The notes beneath the pieces were generated by a model. The model made no database searches, was not told where the DNA came from, and worked only from the letters and a program-made list of their open reading frames with translations. 64,000 nucleotides of DNA from Pseudarthrobacter equi. GTDB taxonomy: Bacteria > Actinomycetota > Actinomycetes > Actinomycetales > Micrococcaceae. Every line of letters begins with the position of its first letter. Positions within the stretch are counted from its first letter, which is position 1. Made by a program: the position numbers and the translations under genes. The DNA lies in assembly GCF_900105535.1 (NCBI RefSeq), contig NZ_LT629779.1:3782001-3846000 (forward strand), written 5' to 3'. This document shows, one piece after another, positions 1 to 8,603 of the stretch.

Positions 1-69
1 CCAGCCTAGGACCAAACACCGGGGCCGGTTACGCTGGGGAAGCCCCAGACCGCGAGCAAGGGAGTTAAC

Positions 70-303
70 GTGTCAGGAACCAATCCGGACCCGGAAGACG
101 ACAAGATCACAGGCCTGGAACCCGGCGGCGGAGTTCCCCCGGGCGAAACCCCGCCCGGGGAAGGCTCGGTGGCGGGCACTCAGGAACCCCGGCAACCTGG
201 TTCCGGGAGGGGCCAGCAGATCTTTTGGCTTGGAGCCATTGGCGCAGGCGTCCTGCTGTTCCTGCTGTTTTTCATCGGCTACATCGTCGGCTTCTTCGAC
301 TAG
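70..303 (+). CDS. Small single-span membrane protein (DUF6480-like)
   Basis: A 77-aa protein starting at GTG behind a GGGAG ribosome site. The N-terminal two thirds are soluble and rich in Gly, Pro and Glu, including the pattern GLEPGGGVPPGETPP. Residues about 51-75 form one transmembrane helix that ends almost at the C terminus. The Pro-rich head plus tail anchor matches the actinobacterial DUF6480 family as I remember it. Its function is unknown. It converges on the acyl-CoA dehydrogenase gene with a gap of about 25 nt. Confidence 0.7.
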   Translation: MSGTNPDPEDDKITGLEPGGGVPPGETPPGEGSVAGTQEPRQPGSGRGQQIFWLGAIGAGVLLFLLFFIGYIVGFFD

Positions 304-327
304 GCGGCGCACCTCGCGCGGGTTGCC

Positions 328-1224
328 CTAGCTGGGCCAGTCGAAGAAGCCCTTGCCGGTTTTGCGGCCGAGTTCGCCGCGGGCCACCTTGTCGCGGAGG
401 ATCTGCGGCGGGGCGAAACGGTCACCAAGGGTGGACTGCAGGTATTCGGCGATGCCCAGCCGCACGTCCAGCCCAACGATGTCGGTGGTGCGCAGCGGAC
501 CGGTGGGGTGCTTGTAGCCCAACACCATGGCGTTATCGATGTCCTCGGCCGACGCCACGCCTTCCTCGACCATCCGCATGGCCTCCAGGGCGATGGCCAC
601 GCCCAGCCTTGAGGACGCGAAGCCGGGGGCGTCGTTGACGACGACGGCGGTCTTGCCCAGTGCCGCCACCCACCTTTTCGCCGCGTCAGCGAGTCCGGGT
701 GCGGTCTGTTCGCCCAGCACCACTTCGATGAGCGTGGATGCCGGGACCGGGTTGAAGAAGTGCAGCCCCAGGAAGTTCCCGGGCCGCTGCAGTTCCTTCG
801 CGAGCCCGTTCACCGATAGCGAGGACGTGTTCGACGCCAGATACGCCTCCGGCGCCAGCCGCTCCTCGATCCCGCGCAACGAGGAAACCTTCAACTCCCA
901 GTCCTCCGGGACGGCCTCGACCACCAGCTGCCGGTCCTTGAACGCGTCATAGTCCACGCCCACGGTCAGCCGGGAAGCCATCTCATCCAGATTCGCATCC
1001 ACCACGCCACGCTCGATGCTCTTGGCCGCGGCAGACTCCACCCGCTCCCGGGCAGCCTCGGCAGACTGCTCATCACGCTCCACCACCAGCACCTCGGCGC
1101 CCTTGATCAGGAACGCGTGGGCGATGCCCGCGCCCATCCGGCCACCACCCAGGACCCCAACAAAATGGGGCAGGTCAGTGGAAAGGTCAGCGGGCAGGCC
1201 AGCAGGAATTGCAGTGTTGCTCAT
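328..1224 (-). CDS. 3-hydroxyacyl-CoA dehydrogenase family protein
   Basis: A 298-aa cytosolic NAD-dependent dehydrogenase that oxidises 3-hydroxyacyl-CoA to 3-ketoacyl-CoA. The N terminus has a Rossmann nucleotide-binding loop (GVLGGGRMGAGIAHAF, from about residue 23). The active-site histidine lies in GLHFFNPVP, and the C-terminal domain carries the family sequence HPTGPLRTTDIVGLD. Length and domain order fit the stand-alone 3-hydroxybutyryl-CoA dehydrogenase/PaaH type rather than the large FadB fusion. It is the last gene of a three-gene operon, 6 nt after the enoyl-CoA hydratase. The PaaR-like site upstream of the operon favours phenylacetate degradation (PaaH role) over general fatty-acid oxidation, but that is inference. 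Confidence 0.88.
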   Translation of the reverse strand: MSNTAIPAGLPADLSTDLPHFVGVLGGGRMGAGIAHAFLIKGAEVLVVERDEQSAEAARERVESAAAKSIERGVVDANLDEMASRLTVGVDYDAFKDRQLVVEAVPEDWELKVSSLRGIEERLAPEAYLASNTSSLSVNGLAKELQRPGNFLGLHFFNPVPASTLIEVVLGEQTAPGLADAAKRWVAALGKTAVVVNDAPGFASSRLGVAIALEAMRMVEEGVASAEDIDNAMVLGYKHPTGPLRTTDIVGLDVRLGIAEYLQSTLGDRFAPPQILRDKVARGELGRKTGKGFFDWPS

Positions 1225-1230
1225 GGGTTT

Positions 1231-2034
1231 CTACTTTCCGTCAGCGGTGTCGGAGGATGCAGCCTTCTTGGCCGCGTTGCGGTCCAGGAACTTCTGCATG
1301 CGGTCGAACTTGGCCTGCGATTCGAAGAGGATGCCCTGGGCCAGCTGGTCGATCAGCGGGTGCGCTTCAGCCGGAGCATGGAACACGGACTTGGTGATCC
1401 GGACGGCGAGGGGGTCCTGCCGGGCGATGCGGTCCGCAAGGCTGTGGGCGGCACCCAGAAGCTCCGCGGGGCTATGGATCTCGGTGATGAGGTTGACGGC
1501 CAACGCCTCGTCGGCGCCCAGCACCTTGCCCGCAAGGAGGATCTGCTTGGCCACCGGCTCCCCCACCAGCTCCTTGAGCCGCCAGCTTGCACCGGCGGCG
1601 GCCAGAATCCCCAGCCCGGTCTCCGGGTTGCCGATCTTCACGTCCGGAGTCCCGATCCGGAAGTCGGCCGCGTAGGCCAACTCCGCGCCGCCACCCAGGC
1701 AGTACCCGTCCACGGCTGCGATGACGGGCATGGGCAGCTTGGCGATCCGTACGAAAATGGTGGAGTTGATTCCCTGCAGGGCATCGTCCCGCCGCCGCTC
1801 ACGGAGCTGGGCGATGTCGGCGCCGGAGGCGAACACCCCGTCCACGCCGGCGATGATCAGGACCTTGGGATTCTGTTCCAGCGCAGCACAGACGGTGTGC
1901 AGCTCATCCACCATCTGCTGGTCGATGGCGTTGCGCACCTCTGGGCGGTTCAGCAGGACCACCACACGGTCGCCCTGCTCCTCCACAAGGAGCGCGGAGA
2001 ACTTTTCGGCCGCCAGATCCACTGCGCCCGGCAT
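1231..2034 (-). CDS. Enoyl-CoA hydratase/isomerase family protein
   Basis: A 267-aa crotonase-fold enzyme expected to hydrate 2-enoyl-CoA. The N terminus has the substrate-binding strand VVVLLNRPEVRNAID. The oxyanion-hole segment GVFASGADIAQL and the loop YCLGGGAELAYAADFRIG carry the family glycine pattern. I chose the ATG whose A overlaps the thiolase stop (TGATG, one-base overlap), because residues upstream of it are only the other frame of the thiolase gene. It sits between thiolase and 3-hydroxyacyl-CoA dehydrogenase, which is the classic beta-oxidation order and a possible PaaF role. Confidence 0.88.
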   Translation of the reverse strand: MPGAVDLAAEKFSALLVEEQGDRVVVLLNRPEVRNAIDQQMVDELHTVCAALEQNPKVLIIAGVDGVFASGADIAQLRERRRDDALQGINSTIFVRIAKLPMPVIAAVDGYCLGGGAELAYAADFRIGTPDVKIGNPETGLGILAAAGASWRLKELVGEPVAKQILLAGKVLGADEALAVNLITEIHSPAELLGAAHSLADRIARQDPLAVRITKSVFHAPAEAHPLIDQLAQGILFESQAKFDRMQKFLDRNAAKKAASSDTADGK

Positions 2035-3260
2035 CAGATCTTCTCCAGCAGCATGGCCGTGCCCTGGCCGACGCCAACGCACATGGTGGCCAGGCCCATC
2101 TTGGCGTCCTCGCGTTCCATGCGGCCGAGCAAGGTGATGGCGATCCGTGAGCCGCTGGAACCGAGCGGATGGCCCAAAGCGATGGCACCGCCGTCGTTAT
2201 TCACAATGTCCGGGTCCAGGCCCAGCCGGCGGATGCAGGCAAGGGACTGCGTGGCGAAGGCCTCGTTAAGTTCGACGGCGGACAGGTCACCGACGCTCAA
2301 GCCGGACCGCTTCAGGATTTTCTGCGTGGCCGGGACCGGGCCGATTCCCATGATCTCGGGCTCGCATCCAGCGGACGCGCCGTCGATAATCCGGGCACGC
2401 GGTGTCAGGCCGAGCCGCTCGATGGCCGCTTCGGACGCGATGATGATCGCGGAGGCGCCGTCGTTCAGCGACGAGGAGTTCCCGGCCGTGACCACCGATC
2501 CGCCATGCGCCACGGGCTTAAGTTTCGCCAGCACCTCGGCGGTGGTGCCGGCGCGGGGACCCTCGTCGGTGTCCACCACGGTTTCGGCCTTGCGGGTCTT
2601 GACGGTGACCGGGACGATCTCGTCCTTGAACCGGCCGGCGTCGATGGCGGCGAGTGCACGTTCGTGGGAGCGGACGGCGAAGGCGTCGGCATCCTCGCGG
2701 GAGATGCCGTCCACCCGAGCCACTTCCTCGGCGGTTTCAGGCATGGCATAGGTCATTTTGCCGTCCCGGGACAATGCGCCGTGCTGGAACTGGGGGTTGG
2801 TGAAGCGCCACCCGATGGAGGTGTCGAAGATCTGGCCGGGCTTGGCGAAAGCGGCAGTTGGCTTCTCCTGCACCCACGGCGCCCGGCTCATCGACTCGAC
2901 GCCGCCTGCGATCACGATGTCCGCGGCACCGGCTTTGATCATGTGGCTGGCCTGGATGATGGCACTCAACCCGGACGCGCAAAGCCTGTTGACGGTAATT
3001 CCGGGGATGTGCATCGGCAGCCCGGCCAGGAGGACGGCCATCCGCGCGACGTTGCGGTTCTCTTCACCGGCGCCGTTCGCGTTGCCAAGGATCACCTCGT
3101 CGATGCTGTCCGGGTCCAGGCCCGCGCGTTGCACGGCTTCACGGACCACCAGCGCGGCCAGGTCATCGGGCCGGACCGCCGAGAGCGCACCTCCGTACCT
3201 GCCCACCGGAGTCCGGACTCCGCCTACCAGGAAAGCCTGGGGACCTGCGCTTGCAGCCAT
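2034..3260 (-). CDS. Acetyl-CoA acyltransferase (thiolase)
   Basis: A 408-aa thiolase that cleaves 3-ketoacyl-CoA with free CoA. The nucleophilic cysteine is Cys94 in NRLCASGLSAI. The C-terminal catalytic loops GHPLGSSG and CVGVGQGTAMLLE are both present. I chose the ATG at 3260 because GAAGGG lies at good spacing before it. An in-frame GTG five codons upstream has no such site. It is the first gene of the operon with the hydratase and dehydrogenase. A TetR-type operator resembling the PaaR consensus lies about 60 nt upstream, which favours a 3-oxoadipyl-CoA thiolase (PaaE/PaaJ) role, though a general beta-oxidation enzyme is possible. Confidence 0.9.
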   Translation of the reverse strand: MAASAGPQAFLVGGVRTPVGRYGGALSAVRPDDLAALVVREAVQRAGLDPDSIDEVILGNANGAGEENRNVARMAVLLAGLPMHIPGITVNRLCASGLSAIIQASHMIKAGAADIVIAGGVESMSRAPWVQEKPTAAFAKPGQIFDTSIGWRFTNPQFQHGALSRDGKMTYAMPETAEEVARVDGISREDADAFAVRSHERALAAIDAGRFKDEIVPVTVKTRKAETVVDTDEGPRAGTTAEVLAKLKPVAHGGSVVTAGNSSSLNDGASAIIIASEAAIERLGLTPRARIIDGASAGCEPEIMGIGPVPATQKILKRSGLSVGDLSAVELNEAFATQSLACIRRLGLDPDIVNNDGGAIALGHPLGSSGSRIAITLLGRMEREDAKMGLATMCVGVGQGTAMLLEKI

Positions 3261-3321
3261 GGAAACACCCTTCACGCGATTAACAGCACTGTCACCGGCA
3301 GCCGGTATGGCGACATGCGCT

Positions 3322-3345
3322 ACTTACCGACCGTTCGTTCTGTAA
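3322..3345 (-). promoter_or_regulatory. PaaR-like (TetR family) operator before the thiolase operon
   Basis: The 22-mer starting at 3322 (ACTTACCGACCG, then TTCGTTCTGT) fits the corynebacterial PaaR pattern ACTNACCGNNCGNNCGGTNAGT at all but two defined positions. It overlaps an imperfect 22-bp palindrome at 3324-3345. It lies between the thiolase start and the pentapeptide-repeat gene. The consensus is recalled from the literature, and binding is inferred. Confidence 0.55.
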
Positions 3346-3381
3346 ATAGTACACGGCGGGCCCGGCCACGCGTAGCCCCAC

Positions 3382-4056
3382 TTAGATAACGGTGATGCCC
3401 AGGTGTGCGGCCAGGAGTGGCGCGAGCAGTCCCAGCTGGTATTCGTCCATGACGACGCCGGCCATGTTGCCGATGCCGCTGACGCTGCGGAAATCGGCGC
3501 CGCGGAGGTCGAAGTCCTTGAGCCTGGCACCGGTAAGGTCCAGGGCTCCGATGGTGCACCCCTTCAGCGATACCCTCGTTGCCGCTGCCGAGCCAAGGTC
3601 CAGTTCGTTGATGATGCAGTCGGTGATGAGCACGTCCGTCAGCTTCGCCCCGCGCAGGTTCAGGTAGTCCAGCTTGCCGCCCTCGATCCGGACGGACTGC
3701 CACCCTGATTCGTAGAGTTCGGCCGAACCGAGCCGGGGGTTGGTGATCTCAACGTCCCGCCAGGTGCTGCGGGCGGCCCGGAAGACGGGGGCATACAGCT
3801 CGCTGATGACGGTGTCGCGGAATCCGGCGCCCCGGAGTTGGGCTTCGTTGAAGGAAACCCCCTGGAGCTCACACTCGGAGAAGTCGACGCCGGAGAGCTC
3901 CAGCCCATCGGCGTCCAGGCGGCTGTAGCGGGCACCCTCGTGGCGCCCGCCGCGGCGGAAGTCCAGGCCGCGGTCCTCGAGGTCCTCTAGCCGGACCGGC
4001 GAAAGCCGCGGAGCGGTGACGGCAGCCTTGGGCCGCCTGGTCCCGGACCCGCTCAC
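3382..4056 (-). CDS. Pentapeptide-repeat protein
   Basis: A 224-aa protein starting at GTG, with A(D/N)LXX-type pentapeptide repeats over most of its length (for example LDFRRGG, LSGVDFSEC, LDLTGARLKDFDLRGADF). These repeats form a right-handed quadrilateral beta-helix. No signal peptide or membrane segment is visible. The start overlaps the stop of the upstream SRPBCC gene by 4 bases (GTGA), so the two are probably translationally coupled. Some family members mimic DNA and protect gyrase, but nothing here proves that role. Confidence 0.82.
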   Translation of the reverse strand: MSGSGTRRPKAAVTAPRLSPVRLEDLEDRGLDFRRGGRHEGARYSRLDADGLELSGVDFSECELQGVSFNEAQLRGAGFRDTVISELYAPVFRAARSTWRDVEITNPRLGSAELYESGWQSVRIEGGKLDYLNLRGAKLTDVLITDCIINELDLGSAAATRVSLKGCTIGALDLTGARLKDFDLRGADFRSVSGIGNMAGVVMDEYQLGLLAPLLAAHLGITVI

Positions 4057-4514
4057 CGGGCGGATTCCGCTTTGGCCGCGATGTCCGCCAGGTCCTTGGC
4101 GAGTGCTTTGCGGCTTGCCGCCATGCCCAGCCTGCCGAACACTGCGACGAGGATCCGGGTGGCCGCCGTGGGCTTGGACATTTTGGCACCAAAGGTCAGC
4201 GTCAGGTCCGTTCCGCCGTCGCGGTTGGCCAGGCTGAACCTGGTGCTGTAATCCGCCCCGCCCTGGGCCGCCTTAACGGTGGTGGTGCGGGGCGGTTCCG
4301 CACTGTCCACCCACATCTCCACGGTTTCAGACCTGCCGAACATCTTCCGCGTTTCCTTCCACCGGGTGCCCTCGGCGTAGGCACCGTCCGTCAGGAGCTG
4401 CACCGCCTCCACCCCGGACAGCGTCCCGGGTGCGTTCCGGATATCCGTGATTACGGCCCACACCCTTTCCGGCGAAGCATTGATGTGCTGGGTCAGGCTG
4501 AGGCTTTGGTCCAT
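4053..4514 (-). CDS. SRPBCC (START-like) family protein
   Basis: A 153-aa protein with the N-terminal SRPBCC signature INASPERVWAVITDI, followed by alternating strands and a C-terminal helix, as expected of a lipid- or hydrophobe-binding helix-grip fold. The ligand is unknown. I start it at the ATG just before DQSLSLTQ. A TAGGCT hexamer lies exactly 7 nt upstream, so the mRNA is probably leaderless. The upstream in-frame extension lacks family residues. It is coupled to the pentapeptide-repeat gene. Confidence 0.75.
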   Translation of the reverse strand: MDQSLSLTQHINASPERVWAVITDIRNAPGTLSGVEAVQLLTDGAYAEGTRWKETRKMFGRSETVEMWVDSAEPPRTTTVKAAQGGADYSTRFSLANRDGGTDLTLTFGAKMSKPTAATRILVAVFGRLGMAASRKALAKDLADIAAKAESAR

Positions 4515-4521
4515 GACGTCG

Positions 4522-4527
4522 AGCCTA
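4522..4527 (-). promoter_or_regulatory. -10 hexamer for a leaderless SRPBCC mRNA
   Basis: TAGGCT ends 7 nt before the ATG and no ribosome-binding site is present. One of ten such arrangements in the window. Confidence 0.45.
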
Positions 4528-4600
4528 TCGCCGCGGGCGGACAAAGACAGGGCGGCCAACCGCCCGCGGCACTCCCGCTGCCTGCCGGGCTTGAACTAGT

Positions 4601-4610
4601 AAGCATGCTT
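4601..4610. promoter_or_regulatory. 10-bp perfect palindrome before csbD
   Basis: AAGCATGCTT is a perfect palindrome about 55 nt upstream of the csbD start. It lies just downstream of a TTGAAC hexamer (4591-4596), so it sits where a repressor or activator site would be in the promoter. The regulator is unknown. Confidence 0.35.
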
Positions 4611-4665
4611 CGTGTTAGTGTGAAAGGGCATTGTTTGATCGACGGAAACGAAAGGAGGCCACACC

Positions 4666-4842
4666 ATGGGCCTCGGAGACAAGATCAGTAACGCAGCAGA
4701 AGATATGGGCGGTAAGGCCAAGGAAGCTGCTGGCAACGCAACCGACAATGACCGCCTGAAGGCAGAAGGCCAGACCGACCAGGTCAAGGCTGATGCAAAG
4801 AAGGTCGGCGAAAATGTCAAGGACGAGTTCAAGCGCAACTAG
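4666..4842 (+). CDS. CsbD family stress protein
   Basis: A 58-aa, very hydrophilic protein rich in Lys, Ala, Asp and Glu. It contains the CsbD pattern GLGDKISNAAEDMGGKAKEA and a second half repeating ..KAEGQTDQVKADAKK. CsbD proteins are general-stress proteins of unknown biochemical role. The start has a near-perfect Shine-Dalgarno AAAGGAGG (4651-4658), which suggests strong translation. A strong intrinsic terminator follows. Codon use is less GC-biased than its neighbours, with many AAG/GAA codons, typical of a highly expressed short gene. Confidence 0.85.
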   Translation: MGLGDKISNAAEDMGGKAKEAAGNATDNDRLKAEGQTDQVKADAKKVGENVKDEFKRN

Positions 4843-4890
4843 TCCTTTACCGGGGCGGCCGCAGCGAACGGCGTGCTGAACCGGTAGACA

Positions 4891-4924
4891 ATGGCGGCGG
4901 ATCCCCCGGATCCGCCGCCATTTT
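4891..4924 (+). terminator. Intrinsic terminator after csbD
   Basis: A perfect 14-bp stem (ATGGCGGCGGATCC and its complement) with a 3-nt CCC loop is followed by TTTT. It lies between the convergent csbD and dinB genes. Confidence 0.85.
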
Positions 4925-4954
4925 GCTGCCCGGTCCACATCGTTACCTTGTGGG

Positions 4955-6025
4955 TCACCAGCCACTGCGGGTTGGCGTATGCCCCTGCCTGGACTCGTCC
5001 GGCATGGTCATTTCGGCCCGCAGCCCCAGCAACCGGATGGGCCGGTCCGGTTCAATCTTTCCCCTGAGGTCGAGGGCCCGGGCCAGCACCTCCGCGGGGT
5101 CCGCCGTTTCGGGAATCTTGCGGGCATACGTTTTGGTGGTGAACGGGGCGTACCGGACCTTGAGCGTCAGCCCCACCACCGGCCGCCCTTCAGCGGAAAC
5201 ATCCTCCAGCACCGCCGCCACCAGTTCCCGGACAGCTTCATCCACCTGCGCAGGCTCAGTGAGGTCGCGCTGGAACGTGGTCTCCCGGCTGTGGCCGCGC
5301 GCCACCCACGGGGTGTCATCCACCACCGAGGAACCGTCACCCCGCCCCAACTGCGCGTACCAGGGCCCCATTTTGGGGCCGAATTCGGGGACAAGGACCT
5401 CCGGATCCACCGCCGCCAGCTGGGAAACCGTGGTGATCCCCAGCGTTGCCAGCCGGCGCGACACCTTGGTGCCCACTCCCCACAGGTCGATGGTGGGCCG
5501 GCTCCCCATGACCTCCAGCCAGTTCTCCGCCGTCAGCCGGAAAACACCGGCCGGTTTGCCGAATGTCGTCGCCACCTTGGCGCGGACCAGGGTGTCGCCG
5601 ACGCCCACGCTGCAATGCAGCCTGGTGGCCTCGAGTACCGCCTCCTGCAGTTGGCGGGCGTAGGCCTCGGGATCACTGGACTGCACGCCAACGAACGCCT
5701 CATCCCAGCCAAGCACCTGCACAACAGCGCCGGGCCGGGAGCGCAACACGCCCATCACCTCCCCTGAGGCCTGGAGGTAGGCCTCCTGGTCCACGGGCAG
5801 AATGACGGCGTCAGGAACTTTCCGCGCGGCGATGCGCAGCGGCATCCCGGATCCGACGCCATAGGCCCGGGCTTCGTAGGAGGCGGTGGAGACGACGGCC
5901 CGTTCGGTGGGATCGCCACGGCCGCCCACGATCACGGGCTTGCCGGCAAGCTCGGGGCGGCGGAGCACTTCCACGGCCGCGATGAACTGGTCCAGATCCA
6001 CATGCAGCACCCAGGGTTCGCCCAC
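4955..6025 (-). CDS. dinB: DNA polymerase IV (Y family, DinB)
   Basis: A 356-aa error-prone translesion polymerase. The first catalytic aspartates are in VLHVDLDQFIAAVE. The finger residues YEARAYGVGSGMPL follow. The second acidic motif reads GWDEAFVGV rather than the common S(I/V)DEA, a variant I recall from actinobacterial DinB proteins. A helix-hairpin-helix thumb region (TIDLWGVGTKVSRRLATLGI) and a little-finger domain complete it. I start at the GTG just before GEPWVLHV. Codons upstream encode no family sequence, and a near -10 hexamer (CAGACT) lies 7 nt before it. It is divergent from the dienelactone hydrolase gene. Confidence 0.88.
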   Translation of the reverse strand: MGEPWVLHVDLDQFIAAVEVLRRPELAGKPVIVGGRGDPTERAVVSTASYEARAYGVGSGMPLRIAARKVPDAVILPVDQEAYLQASGEVMGVLRSRPGAVVQVLGWDEAFVGVQSSDPEAYARQLQEAVLEATRLHCSVGVGDTLVRAKVATTFGKPAGVFRLTAENWLEVMGSRPTIDLWGVGTKVSRRLATLGITTVSQLAAVDPEVLVPEFGPKMGPWYAQLGRGDGSSVVDDTPWVARGHSRETTFQRDLTEPAQVDEAVRELVAAVLEDVSAEGRPVVGLTLKVRYAPFTTKTYARKIPETADPAEVLARALDLRGKIEPDRPIRLLGLRAEMTMPDESRQGHTPTRSGW

Positions 6026-6079
6026 ATGCCCCAGTCTGCCCCGCGCCGCCGCCCTGCACCAGCATTCCCCGCGTGCGGC

Positions 6080-6085
6080 TAGCCT
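6080..6085 (+). promoter_or_regulatory. -10 hexamer for a leaderless dienelactone hydrolase mRNA
   Basis: TAGCCT ends exactly 6 nt before the ATG at 6092. No Shine-Dalgarno sequence is present. Confidence 0.45.
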
Positions 6086-6091
6086 TGGGCC

Positions 6092-6850
6092 ATGACGAAC
6101 GTGGACCTGAGCACCGAGAGCGTGGCCGCCGGCGGATCGCCCTCGCTGGGCGGCTATCTGGCCGTACCCGAGGGCGAGGGTCCCTTTCCCGCCGTCGTGG
6201 TGATCCATGAAGCGTTCGGCCTGGATGACCAGACCCGCCGGCACGCGGACCGGCTGGCCAAGGCCGGCTACCTTGCCCTGGCGCTGGACCTGTACAGCGA
6301 CGGCGGGGCGCGGCGGTGCCTGGTGGGAACCATGCGCGCCATGGCAGCCCGCACAGGCCGGCCGTTCACCGACATCGCCACGGCCCGCACCTGGCTTGCG
6401 GAATCGGACCTCAGCAACGGCAGGACAGGGGTGATCGGGTTCTGCATGGGCGGCGGGTTCGCCCTGCTGGCCGCCAAGGACGGGTTCCAGGCCGCGGCAG
6501 TCAACTACGGACGGCTCCCCAAAGAGCAGGAGGACCTGGTCGATGCCCTGCGCGGCGCCTGCCCCATTGTGGCCAACTACGGTGGTGCGGACAGGTCCCT
6601 CAAAGGAGCGTCCGCGCGGCTCGATTCAGCCCTCGACCAGCTGGGCATCGAGCACAGCGTGCAGGAGTTTCCCGGCGCCGGCCACAGCTTCCTCAATGAC
6701 GAAGAGATGGGCCCGGCACTCCTCCGGCCGCTGATGCGCGTCATGGGAGTGGGACCTGATCCGGACTCCGCCCCCGAGGCGTGGCGGCGGATCGAAGAAT
6801 ACTTTGCGCGGTACCTGAAGGAAGAGGGCCCCGCCACCCCATCAAATTAA
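6092..6850 (+). CDS. Dienelactone hydrolase family protein
   Basis: A 252-aa alpha/beta-hydrolase with a cysteine nucleophile, Cys118, in the elbow GVIGFCMGGGFA. The HEAFGLDDQTRRHADRLA segment is typical of the family, and the catalytic histidine is in the C-terminal AGHSFLND. Dienelactone hydrolases open lactone rings in aromatic catabolism, but many homologues act on other esters, so the substrate is not known. It is cytosolic, with no signal peptide. It stands alone and is divergent from dinB. Confidence 0.85.
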   Translation: MTNVDLSTESVAAGGSPSLGGYLAVPEGEGPFPAVVVIHEAFGLDDQTRRHADRLAKAGYLALALDLYSDGGARRCLVGTMRAMAARTGRPFTDIATARTWLAESDLSNGRTGVIGFCMGGGFALLAAKDGFQAAAVNYGRLPKEQEDLVDALRGACPIVANYGGADRSLKGASARLDSALDQLGIEHSVQEFPGAGHSFLNDEEMGPALLRPLMRVMGVGPDPDSAPEAWRRIEEYFARYLKEEGPATPSN

Positions 6851-6858
6851 GCGACAAC

Positions 6859-6903
6859 GGCGGCCCACCCTCCGAGCCTTTAGGTACTCAGGGGCGGGCC
6901 GTC
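6859..6903. terminator. Hairpin between convergent genes, possible terminator
   Basis: GGCGGCCCACCC and its near-complement GGGCGGGCCGTC (one mismatch, one G-U) form a 12-bp stem between the convergent hydrolase and permease genes. No U-run follows on either side. Confidence 0.4.
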
Positions 6904-6932
6904 GTCGTGCGTATCCCGGCAGTCCTGCAGCG

Positions 6933-8393
6933 CTAGCTGAAGAGCTCGCTCTTGGGCGCGTTGTTCTTGACCTTCTGCCAGCCCAGCCACAGGACCACGG
7001 CGAAGAACGGAATGGTGGCCAGGGTCCACAGCCCCAGGTAGAACACCTCGCCGTCCTTGCTGGTCATGGTGTCGAAGCCGATGAGGACTGCGATGACGAG
7101 CAGGGCGATGAGGCCGGCCCAGCTGGTCCACGGCGACCCGGGCATGGGCAGGGTGGACACGCTGCCCTTCTTCTTCCGCAGCGCGATCTGGCTGGCGAAG
7201 ATGGAACCCCAGGTGAAGATCACGCCGATGGAGGCCGTGTTCAGGGCGAGGTCGAACGCGTGCGAACCGCCCAGCCAGATGTTCAGGAGGATGCCCACCA
7301 GGTAGACGGTGCCGATGGCGAGGATGGCCATGTACGGGACCCGGCGGGTGGACATGCGGGTCAGCCACTGCGGCGCGTGGCCGTTGTTGGCCATGGTGCG
7401 GAAGATTCGGCCAATCGAGTAGAGGCCCGAATTGCAGGAGGACAGGGCGGCGGTAATGACGATCATGTTCATGACGTCGCCCATCCAGCCCAGGCCCATC
7501 TGGCCGAAGACGGTGACGAACGGGGAAGTCCCGGCCTTGTACTGGTCCGAGGGCAGCAGCATGGCCAGCAGGGAGACAGAGCCGACGTAGAAGACGACGA
7601 TGCGGACCACGACGGCGCGGATCGCCTTGGGGACTTCGCGTTCCGGGTTCTGCATCTCACCGGCGGTGATGCCCACCAGTTCGATGGCGTTGTAGGCGAA
7701 GATGACGGCGTTCAGCACGAGGATCATGACCAGCGCGCCCTTGGGGAACATGCCGCCTTCGTCATGGAAGAGGTTGGCCACGGATGCGTGTCCGTCGCCC
7801 ACCTTGGCATTGGTGACCACCATGAAGGTGCCCACGGCCAGGAAGATGACAATCGCGGCAACCTTGAGGCAGGAGGCCCAGAATTCGAACTCGCCGAAGG
7901 CCTTGACGCTGAAGAGGTTCACAGCCACCAGCAGCACCAGCGCGGCGATGGCGGACAGTTCAACGGGGACGTTGGGGAAGAAGAACTGGAAGTAGAGGCC
8001 GATCGCGATGAGTTCGGCGATGCCAGTCATGGCCCAGTTGATGAAGTACATCCAGCCGGACAGGTAGGCGCCCTTGCGGCCGAACATTTCACCGGCGTAG
8101 CTGACGAACGAGCCGGAGGTCTGGCGGTACATGATGAGTTCGCCCAGGGCCCGCATCAGCAGGTAGGCGATGACGCCGGCAATGGCGTAGGAGAAGATGA
8201 GGGCCGGGCCGGTGGAGGCGAGGCGGCCGCCGGCTCCCATGAAGAGGCCGACGCCGATGGCGCCGCCCATGGCGATCATGGTGACGTGGCGCCTGCCCAG
8301 CGTTTTGCTGTAGCCCTCGGCACTGAGGGACGGGTCGACGGCGGTGGATGCTGCCGTGCTGTTCTTGATTTCGGGCGGGGTACTTTGAGGCAC
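6933..8393 (-). CDS. Amino-acid permease (APC family)
   Basis: A 486-aa integral membrane protein with about 12 hydrophobic spans. The first span contains the APC signature MIAMGGAIGVGLFMGAGGRL, and ELIMYRQTSGSFVSYAGEMF follows. This is the CycA/GabP/LysP branch of secondary amino-acid transporters, and the exact substrate cannot be read from sequence. I choose the GTG start at 8393 because AAGGAA sits 6 nt before it. Longer in-frame versions include residues with no family likeness. It is divergent from the Nramp gene, separated by about 270 nt. Confidence 0.82.
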   Translation of the reverse strand: MPQSTPPEIKNSTAASTAVDPSLSAEGYSKTLGRRHVTMIAMGGAIGVGLFMGAGGRLASTGPALIFSYAIAGVIAYLLMRALGELIMYRQTSGSFVSYAGEMFGRKGAYLSGWMYFINWAMTGIAELIAIGLYFQFFFPNVPVELSAIAALVLLVAVNLFSVKAFGEFEFWASCLKVAAIVIFLAVGTFMVVTNAKVGDGHASVANLFHDEGGMFPKGALVMILVLNAVIFAYNAIELVGITAGEMQNPEREVPKAIRAVVVRIVVFYVGSVSLLAMLLPSDQYKAGTSPFVTVFGQMGLGWMGDVMNMIVITAALSSCNSGLYSIGRIFRTMANNGHAPQWLTRMSTRRVPYMAILAIGTVYLVGILLNIWLGGSHAFDLALNTASIGVIFTWGSIFASQIALRKKKGSVSTLPMPGSPWTSWAGLIALLVIAVLIGFDTMTSKDGEVFYLGLWTLATIPFFAVVLWLGWQKVKNNAPKSELFS

Positions 8394-8603
8394 AACGGTT
8401 CCTTGTGGGTTGGGGGTTGGCCGCATCCGGAAGCGAATGATCCACCTCACATAATTCGGCCTTCCTCCGCTGGGACGACCGTTTGTGAGCGTAAGTCTTC
8501 GTCTTGCCGAAGCTTCGCGCGGCCTATCCATCGTACAAGATCCATCCGGGTGCCACGTGACGCGCACTACACCAGCCTTGCTATGGCACCCCGTAAAGAT
8601 ACT

